A DNA stretch of 33,502 nucleotides from Microcaldota archaeon (GCA_021797895.1 JAJZYW010000004.1:1-33502), one strand, 5' to 3'. Positions 16,472-25,246 are shown, counted from the stretch's first letter. Notes: a model not told the origin generated them from the letters alone. Numbers and translations: made by a program.

Positions 16472-17956
16472 ATGCAATCCGATATGAAACCCCCGAAAGA
16501 TTCTGGGAGTCAGGATACCGAATCAGGCAAATCAATGCTTGCCGAGTTAAAGTCTCTTGCTGAATTCTTCTACATAAAGGACGTTCCATCATACGGCAAC
16601 AATTTCTTCTTCACAATAGGAGTATACCTGCTGGAGCTTTTCGGCATACTCGCAATAACAGGAATAGTGATGCTGATATTCGGACCGTATTGGTGGAACC
16701 TTACGACTGTTGGCACCTTCTTCAGGAGCCTCCATCTCTGGGCAGCTGAAGCTTTTGTAACTCTGATATTCGTTCACTTATTCGTCCAGTTCGCAACATC
16801 TTCGTTCAAAAAGAAGAAAATGGTCTGGATGATAGGATCGGTCATGCTGTTCCTCGTTTTCCTTGAATTCGCTTTCGGAATAGGGGTCCAGGGCGGCTTC
16901 GTCGCACAGTGGAACGCCAAAGCCGGAGCTGACTTATGGAACGGCATGGGCCTCGGATACTGGGTCAATCCTCTCAACATGACCGCGGTGCTCGGCTGGC
17001 ATGTCGCGATAGTGCCCATACTCCTAGCGTTGCTGATGTTCGTGCACTACATGCTTGTAAAGCAGAAGGGGCTGAGCAAGCCGTACAGGAGCGACATACC
17101 TTACAGTATGGTTCCCGCAAACCACAACGCGATGTACAGGCGCATGGCATACATATTCATCATAGTTCTTCTGTTCGCGATATTCCTGCGCTCGCCATAC
17201 ATAGCACCCCTGTCCATACAGCAGATAGCCAACACTACTCCTGACATAGTTGCTACAACATTCATCCAGGAATTCAATTATTCATCCGCCACAGCTACAT
17301 ACCTGGATACGATAGACCCGTACACGTTCAGCACACGTAACGCATTTGTGACAGTGCCTTATCAAAGCTACACTGCGCTTTCAGGCTCAAAGGACTATGA
17401 AGCAGAGCTGCTCAATTACAGCCCTGAGAACCAGGATGCGATGCTCGCCCAGGCAGCTTCGTACTTCAACGGCAACGGGTCGATAACCGCAGGAATGCAT
17501 TCCGCGAATCCTGCTATAGCGCTATTCTCGCAGCTCACCTACATGGCGCAGACAGGAACCTACCAGTCCGTTCTTCAGAACGAAGTGCAGAATCCGCTAA
17601 ACGAGACCTACGTAATAAGGTTCATTACTGACAGCGGAGCGCTCTACACCTATGCGACGCAGTACGGACTGCGCACCCACCAGTGGGGAATGCTTAAGGC
17701 TGGAAGCCTGTGGTGGCAGATAGGGAGCTACTGGACAGCCCCGTATAACTGGATGGAGATAATTACATCTGGAATATCCTGGTGGGGCGACATAGAGAAC
17801 GGTACGATAGCCCTGGTTGCGTTCGCGGTGCTCGTATTCCTGCCGTTCATACCGGGAGTAAGGCAGATTCCAGACAGGTTGAAGCTGTACAAGATATTCT
17901 GGAATAAGTACACAATACCAGAAATGAAAAAATCAAAAGCAAAGGCGAAGAAGTAG
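16472..17956 (+). CDS. Diheme cytochrome b (b6-like) with large extracytoplasmic insertion
   Basis: H-x13-H (SLHLWAAEAFVTLIFVHLF) and H-x14-H (WHVAIVPILLALLMFVHY). Confidence 0.88.
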   Translation: MQSDMKPPKDSGSQDTESGKSMLAELKSLAEFFYIKDVPSYGNNFFFTIGVYLLELFGILAITGIVMLIFGPYWWNLTTVGTFFRSLHLWAAEAFVTLIFVHLFVQFATSSFKKKKMVWMIGSVMLFLVFLEFAFGIGVQGGFVAQWNAKAGADLWNGMGLGYWVNPLNMTAVLGWHVAIVPILLALLMFVHYMLVKQKGLSKPYRSDIPYSMVPANHNAMYRRMAYIFIIVLLFAIFLRSPYIAPLSIQQIANTTPDIVATTFIQEFNYSSATATYLDTIDPYTFSTRNAFVTVPYQSYTALSGSKDYEAELLNYSPENQDAMLAQAASYFNGNGSITAGMHSANPAIALFSQLTYMAQTGTYQSVLQNEVQNPLNETYVIRFITDSGALYTYATQYGLRTHQWGMLKAGSLWWQIGSYWTAPYNWMEIITSGISWWGDIENGTIALVAFAVLVFLPFIPGVRQIPDRLKLYKIFWNKYTIPEMKKSKAKAKK

Positions 17957-18080
17957 CTACTTGTCTGCGCTCTCCTCCGTCAAGATTTCGGAGTATAGAC
18001 CTCTTTCTTAACTCTTTTGAGCCTTAGGTCGAGCATCTGTTCCGGCATGATTGCGTAATTGTCTGGTATCTCTTTAGCTT

Positions 18081-18623
18081 CTATCTCTCCTTGCCTTCAT
18101 TGTAAAGCCAACTCTTAATACGCTCGGCTAGATTATTCTGTTTATTGCTGAGCGGTTCTTTGTTCAAATTTATCGCAGACAAGAATAGGATTGGTACTTC
18201 TAGCCAGTACCTGTAAAGCACTTTTGGATCTGTATCCTGTACCGGCTGTGCCACAATATCGTAAGTACCAAGCTTTTGGAAGATAAATTTGGCCCTATTT
18301 ATATGGAAGTTTGATGTTATAAGGAACAATTTGCCATTTTCTCCGCCCATCATAACAAGTAGCTTTGACATCTGGTAAAAGTTGTCTACAGTATCCCTTG
18401 AATCACCATCATATGATATCTTGTTTATAGGTATACCGCAGCCCAGAAAGACATTTAACATTGCATCGACTTCTCTGTGGGTACCTACAGCAGCTATATC
18501 ATTTACCTCCCCGTTTCTAAAGAGCTCTGCTGCCTTTTTTGCCCTATTTACAGTCAAATCTAGGTTAGCATCTCCGAGCACAACTCCTATTGTGTTGCTC
18601 TTATCAATGCTCTTAGTTGCCAT
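18081..18623 (-). CDS. DUF218 / YdcF-SanA-like protein
   Basis: VVLGDANLDLTVNRAKKAAELF, DTVDNFYQ, LFLITSNFHINRAKFIF. Confidence 0.8.
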   Translation of the reverse strand: MATKSIDKSNTIGVVLGDANLDLTVNRAKKAAELFRNGEVNDIAAVGTHREVDAMLNVFLGCGIPINKISYDGDSRDTVDNFYQMSKLLVMMGGENGKLFLITSNFHINRAKFIFQKLGTYDIVAQPVQDTDPKVLYRYWLEVPILFLSAINLNKEPLSNKQNNLAERIKSWLYNEGKER

Positions 18624-18689
18624 TCTATCAATTATCTTGAAGGTTTGTTTTATTGATATATATAATTATGCGAGATAATGGCTCCTTAT

Positions 18690-18964
18690 TTAAGCCTTTT
18701 TGTAAGCGGAGCTTAGCTTGGAGTAGTAATTGAGCCGCGAGTCTCTTAAAACACATAGATTTTTCTGATAATGCTTCCAGATACACTCTCCTAAAATGCT
18801 GCTGGACCAAACTTTGATTACGGAACGTTTCTCACTCTTTGATATGTATCTCTCTATTATTTTTCCAGCACAGTACCCACGCCGAAATCATTAGACGCAG
18901 AAAGCCCGAATTTTAGGTATCCGTTTGCTCCCGTGCATAAAACATTTTGTGCTGCGATGTACTT
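18690..18964 (-). pseudogene. Frameshifted gene relic (..KYIAAQNVLCTGANGYLKFGLSASNDFGVGTVLEK/IIERYISKSEKRSVIKVWSSSILGECIWKHYQKNLCVLRDSRLNYYSKLSSAYKKA*)
   Basis: Two frames join at a 5-A run (complement of 18860..18864); stop TAA of the first frame at 18857..18859. Confidence 0.5.
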
Positions 18965-19501
18965 TCATCTGTTAGCAATGAATTTTTCATAGTATTTTTC
19001 GTAGTATAATACCGCAGCTATGGTCTTGTTGTCCATTATCTTCCCAGATTTAATCATATTTAGAACTTTTTTCAGGCCGATATTTTCTATCTTTATCACT
19101 TCATCTGGGTCCTTATGGAACTTAGCGTTGCCGTCTGTCAAGCCAACTGACAGGAAGCAATAGAATAATTTTGATGATGAACTTGGCGTGTGATATGCTT
19201 TGTACATGAAATATACGCGCTCTGGAGCAAAGCCGGTCTCTTCCTGCATTTCCCTTATCGCCGCTTCCCGTGGGGTTTCCCCTTCCTCTACATGTCCGGC
19301 TGGCAATTCGTATATGTATTTGCGCAACGCCTGCCTGTATTGGCGTTCGATAAGAATAGTGTCTTTCTTTGAATCGACAAATGGTAGTACGACAGAGACT
19401 TTTGGTTCAAAGGTTTCTTGAGTCCGACTCCCTTTGCCGTTTATGTTCCGGTGCTCCGTTTTCAGCGATACAAGATTACGTTTAGTGCGCCCTCTTTCCA
19501 T
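18965..19501 (-). CDS. NUDIX hydrolase, ADP-ribose pyrophosphatase type
   Basis: GHVEEGETPREAAIREMQEETGF. Confidence 0.9.
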   Translation of the reverse strand: MERGRTKRNLVSLKTEHRNINGKGSRTQETFEPKVSVVLPFVDSKKDTILIERQYRQALRKYIYELPAGHVEEGETPREAAIREMQEETGFAPERVYFMYKAYHTPSSSSKLFYCFLSVGLTDGNAKFHKDPDEVIKIENIGLKKVLNMIKSGKIMDNKTIAAVLYYEKYYEKFIANR

Positions 19502-19572
19502 TTTATCGTTAGGCTATCCCTCAAAAATAATAAAAAGTAGTGTCTGATGCGATTGCGTTTTTAAGCAAAGCA

Positions 19573-19645
19573 TGGGGCTGCCGAGATTTGAACTCGGATT
19601 GCCGACGCCCGAGGCCGGTAGTCTGCCAGGTTAGCGTACAGCCCC
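19573..19645 (-). tRNA. tRNA-Pro(CGG)
   Basis: GGGGCUG/CAGCCCC acceptor, anticodon loop CUCGGGC, T arm CCGAG-UUCAAAU-CUCGG, A73, CCA not encoded. Confidence 0.9.
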
Positions 19646-19837
19646 ACAACATAGTTTATCCTATAAAAGGCTTTTAATTGTAGCGTAGCGCATCAGCAAG
19701 CCAAAACAATGAAACCCTATGTGCATACTTGCTTTTGCGCCATCAATTACATTTGCCCGTTAAAATCTGCCTGCTCACAAGACCTCGCTGTTTCCGCTTC
19801 ATATCAAGATTTTTATTAATGAAGAAAGGAATTATAA

Positions 19838-20797
19838 GTGATGTACACCACCGCTGATCTTGACTTCGCCTACAAGTACCCTTTCACCGTCAAAGCAAAG
19901 GAGATAGTCAGGGAAAGTTCAGCCGACAAGATATCAGCCGAGACGAAGGAGAGGATACTGAAGAGTGCAGCTGCGAGGGTTTCAGAGGCTTTCAAGAGCG
20001 GCAAACTTGAAGCGTACAGGCTGCACATGGATTCTGCAAAGCTGGAAAACGTGCTGGCATACCCGTATGCAAGGCTGCTTGCCAGCTCGATACAGCGCAA
20101 CGACCTCATGCAGAAGTACATAAGGGCTGAAGCCAAACGCTGTTCCTCCTTCCTTTACCTAGAAGATAAAGACGTTCTCGGCGCTATAGCTTCTGAGCTC
20201 GGGATAAACCTAAAATACGAAGACGATAAATACTCAATCGGCTTCGTCGAATATCTGCACCATGCGCCACAGGAGAGCCAGTTCCGCCTTGTAAATCAGG
20301 AGCTGTCGCAAGGTATCGTGCGCATGAATTTCCAGAAAACCGCAAGCTTCCTTTCCGAGCCGATAGCATCGGCGATGTCTACCGGCTTCCCGATACCGAA
20401 GAACCAGATACCAAAGGAAATAATCGAGTATTCAAAGGCGATAAGGCTGCCAAAGCCCAAGCTCTCCGCTCCCGGAAGAAGCTCGGAGTGGATAGAGAGC
20501 ATATTAGCCAATCCAATACCTGATGTGCGGCAGCGAGTGGTGGGCCTTATACTCGCGCCTTACCTCGTCAACGTCAAGAAGATGGATCCCGACGCAGCGT
20601 ATCCAATAATACTGGACTACATAAACAAGTGCAGGCAGATCGACAACTCGACCCATATAACCGATGCCCAGATAATGTACCAGTGCAAGTACGCCAAGGA
20701 GAAGGGGATGCGGCCGCTTTCATTCACGAAAGCAAAGGAGCTGCTCGCCGGGATAATAGACCTCCAGGACGAGAAAACTGGCAAAGAGAAGAAATGA
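19838..20797 (+). CDS. priL: DNA primase large subunit PriL with PriX-like C-terminus
   Basis: YPFTVKAKEIV, LAYPYARLLASSI, FVEYLHHAPQESQFRLVNQEL; C-term RQRVVGLILAPYLVNVKKMDPDAAYPIILDYINKC. Confidence 0.85.
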   Translation: MMYTTADLDFAYKYPFTVKAKEIVRESSADKISAETKERILKSAAARVSEAFKSGKLEAYRLHMDSAKLENVLAYPYARLLASSIQRNDLMQKYIRAEAKRCSSFLYLEDKDVLGAIASELGINLKYEDDKYSIGFVEYLHHAPQESQFRLVNQELSQGIVRMNFQKTASFLSEPIASAMSTGFPIPKNQIPKEIIEYSKAIRLPKPKLSAPGRSSEWIESILANPIPDVRQRVVGLILAPYLVNVKKMDPDAAYPIILDYINKCRQIDNSTHITDAQIMYQCKYAKEKGMRPLSFTKAKELLAGIIDLQDEKTGKEKK

Positions 20798-20815
20798 AAA
20801 GGGAGGTGCGGGATT

Positions 20816-21040
20816 TTATAAGCCAGAGAATTTGACTGCATCAGCCACGATAATGTCCGCCCCATCCTGCCCGATTCCTGTTTGGTGAAATCCAAGGAGA
20901 GAAGTGAAAGCAAAAGCGTTTGCAGCAGTCCAGTCTGCCGGAGCGAGCTCCACGCTTATGCCACCAGAATTAGGATTTCTTGTGAAGAATCGGGAATAGA
21001 AGTTGTGCGCAACAATTGCATTGCAGTTTGCGACCCGCAC
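20816..21040 (-). CDS. Possible small orphan protein
   Basis: 74-codon GTG-start ORF with TATA-like TTTTATATTTG upstream (minus strand). Confidence 0.35.
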   Translation of the reverse strand: MRVANCNAIVAHNFYSRFFTRNPNSGGISVELAPADWTAANAFAFTSLLGFHQTGIGQDGADIIVADAVKFSGL

Positions 21041-21170
21041 CTATACCCCCATTTCCTATCTCTCACCATACAAATATAAAACTATCCATTTCATTATTTT
21101 GATTATTATCAAAGCAGCGTGCATATTTTATGCGCTGCTTGAGGAACCAGCATATAAAGCGCAACACAAA

Positions 21171-21350
21171 GTGCATGAAGTGCCTGAAATTGCAACCCTT
21201 TGCAGGAAATGCGGTCGCATAGCGCATCACGTATGCAGCATGTGCGGCGGCCATTTCTGCGACGAACATTTCGACTCCAAGCTCGGCCTGTGTCTGTCCT
21301 GTGCACGAGGCAGGAAAACTGCCCCTGCGCAGAAAAAGCGGAAGCTCTGA
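21171..21350 (+). CDS. Small zinc-ribbon/HIT-like protein (start likely GTG 21171)
   Basis: LCRKCGRIAHHVCSMCGGHFCDEHFDSKLGLCLSC. Confidence 0.6.
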   Translation: MHEVPEIATLCRKCGRIAHHVCSMCGGHFCDEHFDSKLGLCLSCARGRKTAPAQKKRKL

Positions 21351-21418
21351 TATGCTTGCAAACGTATTTATATCAGCTAAGCTGAATGCAACGTGCCAGC
21401 GAGGCAAAGGCTACATTT

Positions 21419-22036
21419 ATGGCAGTGGGAAAAGCAAAATTTATTGTGCTTGAAGGCATAGACGGTGCTGGGAAGACTACGCAGGCAGCATCTCTAAATG
21501 ACTACCTAGTCAATGAGATGGGGATTGAATGCCTGCTCACAGCCGAACCTACCAAGTCGAAGCTCGGCCTGTACATACGCGGCAACCTTATGGAGCTGAA
21601 GCTCAATCCTTATACCATGCAGTTACTTTTCACGGCAGACAGGGCCGAGCATGTTTCGTCAGAGATAATCCCTGCGCTGAACAGCGGCATGTGGGTCATT
21701 TCCGACAGATACTATTTTTCTACAATAGCATATGCGGTGCTCACGGGCCTTTCGGAAAGGCAGCGCGACGCCCTGCTCGCTGTAAACAGGACATTCATGC
21801 AGCCTGACCTTACCGTATTCCTTGACGTGGATCCTAGGAAGCAGCTTCTCGGCGCCCGTGGAAGCCTTGAGGCGTTTGAGCGCATGGGCCTAGAATCAAA
21901 AACTAGGATGCGTGAAGAATATGTAAGGCTCTGCGCAGCCACGCCGAACTGCATTGCCGTAAAGGTGGACAACAACAAAGAGGAGGTGCGCACCCTTCTC
22001 CGTGGTCTCGCAAACGAGCTCCTACGGAAAGCTTGA
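21419..22036 (+). CDS. tmk: Thymidylate kinase
   Basis: LEGIDGAGKTTQAASLNDYL, SDRYYFSTIAYA. Confidence 0.95.
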   Translation: MAVGKAKFIVLEGIDGAGKTTQAASLNDYLVNEMGIECLLTAEPTKSKLGLYIRGNLMELKLNPYTMQLLFTADRAEHVSSEIIPALNSGMWVISDRYYFSTIAYAVLTGLSERQRDALLAVNRTFMQPDLTVFLDVDPRKQLLGARGSLEAFERMGLESKTRMREEYVRLCAATPNCIAVKVDNNKEEVRTLLRGLANELLRKA

Positions 22037-22072
22037 TTTTTAGTAGTTGCCATCACATAATCTACTGGTTCC

Positions 22073-22648
22073 ATGCCTATTGTAGTGTGCATAACTGGAT
22101 ATCCGTGCTCAGGAAAGACCACTCTTGCAGGCATACTGGGAGACGATGGCTTTGCGGTGGTGGAGCTTGGCGATCTTGTAAGGGAAAGGATGAAGGTCGA
22201 TCCAGCCGCGCTGAAGTTCGCAGGAGACATACGCGGCTTCTCCGGAATGATACGCGAAGTTTACGGCAGGGATGTCGTTGCAGCGTGGGCTGTTGAAAGG
22301 ATAAAGAAGCTAGGCTCGGCAAAGATAGTCGTTACTGGTCTGAGGACAGAGGAGGAGCTGAACAGGATAAAAGCAGAATTCCCGAACGCATTGCTGATAT
22401 CGGTGAACGCCCCCGATGACGTAAGGTTCCAGAGGATGCTGTCAAGGGGAAGGCGCGGCGACCCAAAGAGCTACGAGGATTTCATGAAGCGCGACGAGAA
22501 GGAGCGCGAGGGTCTTCTTGCTGCAGGGGAGGAAACGGAAGGTCTCGATGCCATGGTAGCAAAAGCTGATTACCACATAGAGAATACCGGCACAATTTCT
22601 GACCTGAAGAAAGCAGCTTACAAAATACTGAAGTCGCTTGGCGAATAA
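22073..22648 (+). CDS. UPF0200-type P-loop kinase-like protein
   Basis: ITGYPCSGKTTLAGIL, VVELGDLVRERM, VTGLRTEEE. Confidence 0.85.
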   Translation: MPIVVCITGYPCSGKTTLAGILGDDGFAVVELGDLVRERMKVDPAALKFAGDIRGFSGMIREVYGRDVVAAWAVERIKKLGSAKIVVTGLRTEEELNRIKAEFPNALLISVNAPDDVRFQRMLSRGRRGDPKSYEDFMKRDEKEREGLLAAGEETEGLDAMVAKADYHIENTGTISDLKKAAYKILKSLGE

Positions 22649-22658
22649 AAGGATTGGA

Positions 22659-22744
22659 CGCCGGGGGCGAGATTCGAACTCGCGGAAGCCATTTCTGACT
22701 AAACAGCTTAGCAGGCTGCCGCCCTACCACTAGGCGACCCCGGC
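22659..22744 (-). tRNA. tRNA-Ser(GCU)
   Basis: GCCGGGG/CCCCGGC acceptor, anticodon loop CUGCUAA, long variable arm, T arm GCGAG-UUCGAAU-CUCGC, G73. Confidence 0.95.
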
Positions 22745-22816
22745 ACGCAGATATTTATCCAACTCCAGTTTTTATAATGTTCGCAGCAGCGTCCCGCGCG
22801 CAGCACAACATCAAGT

Positions 22817-23111
22817 GGCAGAGGTGCATGCAGCATAGGGTCGTAGATGCAAGCTTGTCCCGCATTAGCTCGGTCCTGTATCCTGAAAGCATGGCTTATT
22901 TGCACGCCTGGTGCGAGCGTTCGCACGAAAGCTATATGCTTAAGGTTGCTCCTTCCGGCCTGGCCTGGTTCACACATAAAGCCATCTATCAGGGCAGGGC
23001 CTCATCGCCTAAGCGGGGGCCGCACCGCCGATTCCTACACCGCATGCACATTGGCCCGCCGTTAAAGGGATCTGCGTCACAGGGAACCCTTGGCTCCCCG
23101 GCCTATCTGCC
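22817..23111 (-). ncRNA. Signal recognition particle (7S) RNA
   Basis: Helix 8 GUGUGAACCAGGCCAGGCCGGAAGGAGCAACC (22944..22975); helix 1 GGCAGA/UCUGCC at termini; long helix 5 including GUGCAUGC/GCAUGCAC and AUGGCUU/AAGCCAU; CCUGUGAC Alu-type motif; TATA-like TATTTATG centred about 26 nt upstream. Confidence 0.92.
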
Positions 23112-23234
23112 TTATAAACTTGTATCCCAATTCATAAATAGTTTTTGAGCGCTCCCTCCAAAATGCGCATAACGCGCGCAATCTAACAAAGTAATATATA
23201 TCATTCGAGGGTAAAATCTAAATGTGATTTATCA

Positions 23235-23651
23235 ATGGCAGAAGACGAATATGAAAAGCTGCTTGAACGCGCTTTTGCAGAGTCGCCCTCCCAGGGCGTG
23301 GCAAAGCAGGACTTCGAGATACCCAAAGTGGACTCGATGGTGCAGGGCAACAAGACAATAATAAGGAACATAAACGCTATAGCGGACAGGGCGCGCCGCA
23401 AGCCGGAGGAGATAGGTCGCTACCTGAGCAAGGAGCTGTCAGTGCCAGTCAGCGCGGAGGACCAGCGGCTCATAATAAACGGCAGGTTTCCATCGAAGGA
23501 TCTCGACGCCAAGATAGAACGCTATTTTAACACATACGTGATATGCAGGGAATGCCACAAGCCTGACACCCACCTGGAGCTGGCAGGGCGCGGGATGTTC
23601 AGCTTCGTCTGCGAGGCGTGCGGTGCGCATTACGGCGTGAAGAGCTATTGA
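23235..23651 (+). CDS. Translation initiation factor aIF2 beta
   Basis: GNKTIIRNINAIAD, LIINGRFPSKDLDAKIERY, C-terminal zinc ribbon CRECHKPDT..CEACG. Confidence 0.97.
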   Translation: MAEDEYEKLLERAFAESPSQGVAKQDFEIPKVDSMVQGNKTIIRNINAIADRARRKPEEIGRYLSKELSVPVSAEDQRLIINGRFPSKDLDAKIERYFNTYVICRECHKPDTHLELAGRGMFSFVCEACGAHYGVKSY

Positions 23652-23655
23652 GGTT

Positions 23656-23979
23656 TTGACAATGGGATACGGCAACAGGTACAACAGGCGCGGTTCACAG
23701 CCGGAGCCGGAGCACGCGCTCAGGCTGCCACATGAGGGCGAAACCCTCGGGAAGGTGATAAAGATATCCGGCGCCACAAAGTTCATAGTCGCATGCTCCG
23801 ACGGCAAGGAAAGAGTGTGCAGCATACCGGGGCGCTTCAGGAGGCGCTTCTGGATAAAGGTCAACGACATAGTAATGGTGAAGCCCTGGGTCGTGCAGAG
23901 CGACGAGAAGGGCGACATAATCTGGAGGTACAGCATACTCGACGCAAACAAGATAAAGGAGCGGAAGCTTATAGAGTAG
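23656..23979 (+). CDS. Translation initiation factor aIF1A (start may be ATG 23662)
   Basis: GKVIKISGATKFIVACSDGKERVCSIPGRFRRRFWIKVNDIVMV. Confidence 0.96.
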   Translation: MTMGYGNRYNRRGSQPEPEHALRLPHEGETLGKVIKISGATKFIVACSDGKERVCSIPGRFRRRFWIKVNDIVMVKPWVVQSDEKGDIIWRYSILDANKIKERKLIE

Positions 23980-24042
23980 TCAAAGTAGCGTACCCACTAA
24001 AGCTTAAAACCTGAACTGCATATAACCATCCGGGTGTGAACG

Positions 24043-25242
24043 ATGTCAGTGCTTAACGACCTGCTGGTAGAATCAAAGGTTTTTGCCAACAGGGAGGTTT
24101 TGTCACCGCACTACATACCAAAGAAGCTTATTGCGAGGGACAGGGAGATAAATTCAATAGAGAAGGCGATAGCTCCGTCACTCAAGGGAGAGCGCGGCAG
24201 GAACCTCTTCGTATACGGTAAAACAGGCGCGGGAAAGACCTCATGCATCAAATACGTAATAAACGAGGTCAACAACATACCAAACACGCGCGCAAGGATA
24301 TCGTATGTGAACTGCAGGATATACAATTCAAGGTATCGCGTCTTCAGCAAGATAATAGGCGACCATCTTCCAACATACGCGAAGCGCGGATACGGCGTAG
24401 TGGACCTTTACGAAAAGCTAACGGGCTGGATAGAGGAAGACGGCAAGACGCTCATAGTGGTGCTTGACGAGATAGACGTGGTGAGGGACCTTGACAACCT
24501 GATATACGCCCTAACAAGGATAAACAGCGAGATAAAGGCTGGGGGCGTGAGCATGGTCGGAATATCCAACACCGTATCGTTCAAGGAGAGCCTCGACCCG
24601 AGGAGCCTCTCATCGCTTTACGAAACCGAGCTGGTCTTCACGCCATACAACGCAAACGAGCTTTTCGAGATTCTGCTTGACAGGAGCACTACCGGCCTAC
24701 GCCCTGGAGCTGTAAACGAGGACGTGCTCAGATACATAGCTGCAGCAGCTACCAAGGATGGCGGAGACGCGCGCTTCTCACTAAATGTCCTTTCCAGGGC
24801 GGGAGAGATCACGGAGGAGAAGAACAGCAGCAAGATAACACTAGAGGACGCACAGCATGCAATAAAGTTTGCCGAGGACGATATAGTCTACGAAGTCATA
24901 TCCACGCTGCCGGAGCACCAGAAGCTTGTGCTGTATTCAATCGCCATGCTGACCAAAAGCGGCGGAACGTACAAGAAGCTCACCGACGGGGTGGATACCT
25001 ACCTTTTCAGCGGCGAGGTTTACAGCAGATACAAATCCATAACTGAAAGCCTGAAGAAGGAACCCAAAGGCGAGCGCTGGTACAGGAAATACCTCTCCGA
25101 GCTTCAGATGCAGGGGCTTATAGAGACGTTCGAATCGGGCCGCGGGATAAGGGGCCACACAAAACTGATAAAGCTGGCATACCCTGCCGACAGGACGAAG
25201 GAGGTTCTCGAGAAGGACCTGTTCGGGGTCAACGTGCGGTAA
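24043..25242 (+). CDS. cdc6: Orc1/Cdc6 replication initiator
   Basis: NLFVYGKTGAGKTSCIKYV, LIVVLDEIDVV, C-terminal winged helix. Confidence 0.98.
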   Translation: MSVLNDLLVESKVFANREVLSPHYIPKKLIARDREINSIEKAIAPSLKGERGRNLFVYGKTGAGKTSCIKYVINEVNNIPNTRARISYVNCRIYNSRYRVFSKIIGDHLPTYAKRGYGVVDLYEKLTGWIEEDGKTLIVVLDEIDVVRDLDNLIYALTRINSEIKAGGVSMVGISNTVSFKESLDPRSLSSLYETELVFTPYNANELFEILLDRSTTGLRPGAVNEDVLRYIAAAATKDGGDARFSLNVLSRAGEITEEKNSSKITLEDAQHAIKFAEDDIVYEVISTLPEHQKLVLYSIAMLTKSGGTYKKLTDGVDTYLFSGEVYSRYKSITESLKKEPKGERWYRKYLSELQMQGLIETFESGRGIRGHTKLIKLAYPADRTKEVLEKDLFGVNVR

Positions 25243-25246
25243 TACG

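Noticed and set aside
17957-19645. Integrative element inserted at tRNA-Pro
   Set aside because: AT-rich strip abuts the tRNA, but no integrase and no duplicated tRNA 3' end found at the far side.
22777-23148. 123-aa plus-strand ORF
   Set aside because: Lies antisense over the SRP RNA and its promoter; composition reflects structured RNA, not coding.
23980-24042. Replication origin upstream of orc1/cdc6
   Set aside because: Gap is only about 60 bp and no ORB-type repeats or AT-rich unwinding element could be read.
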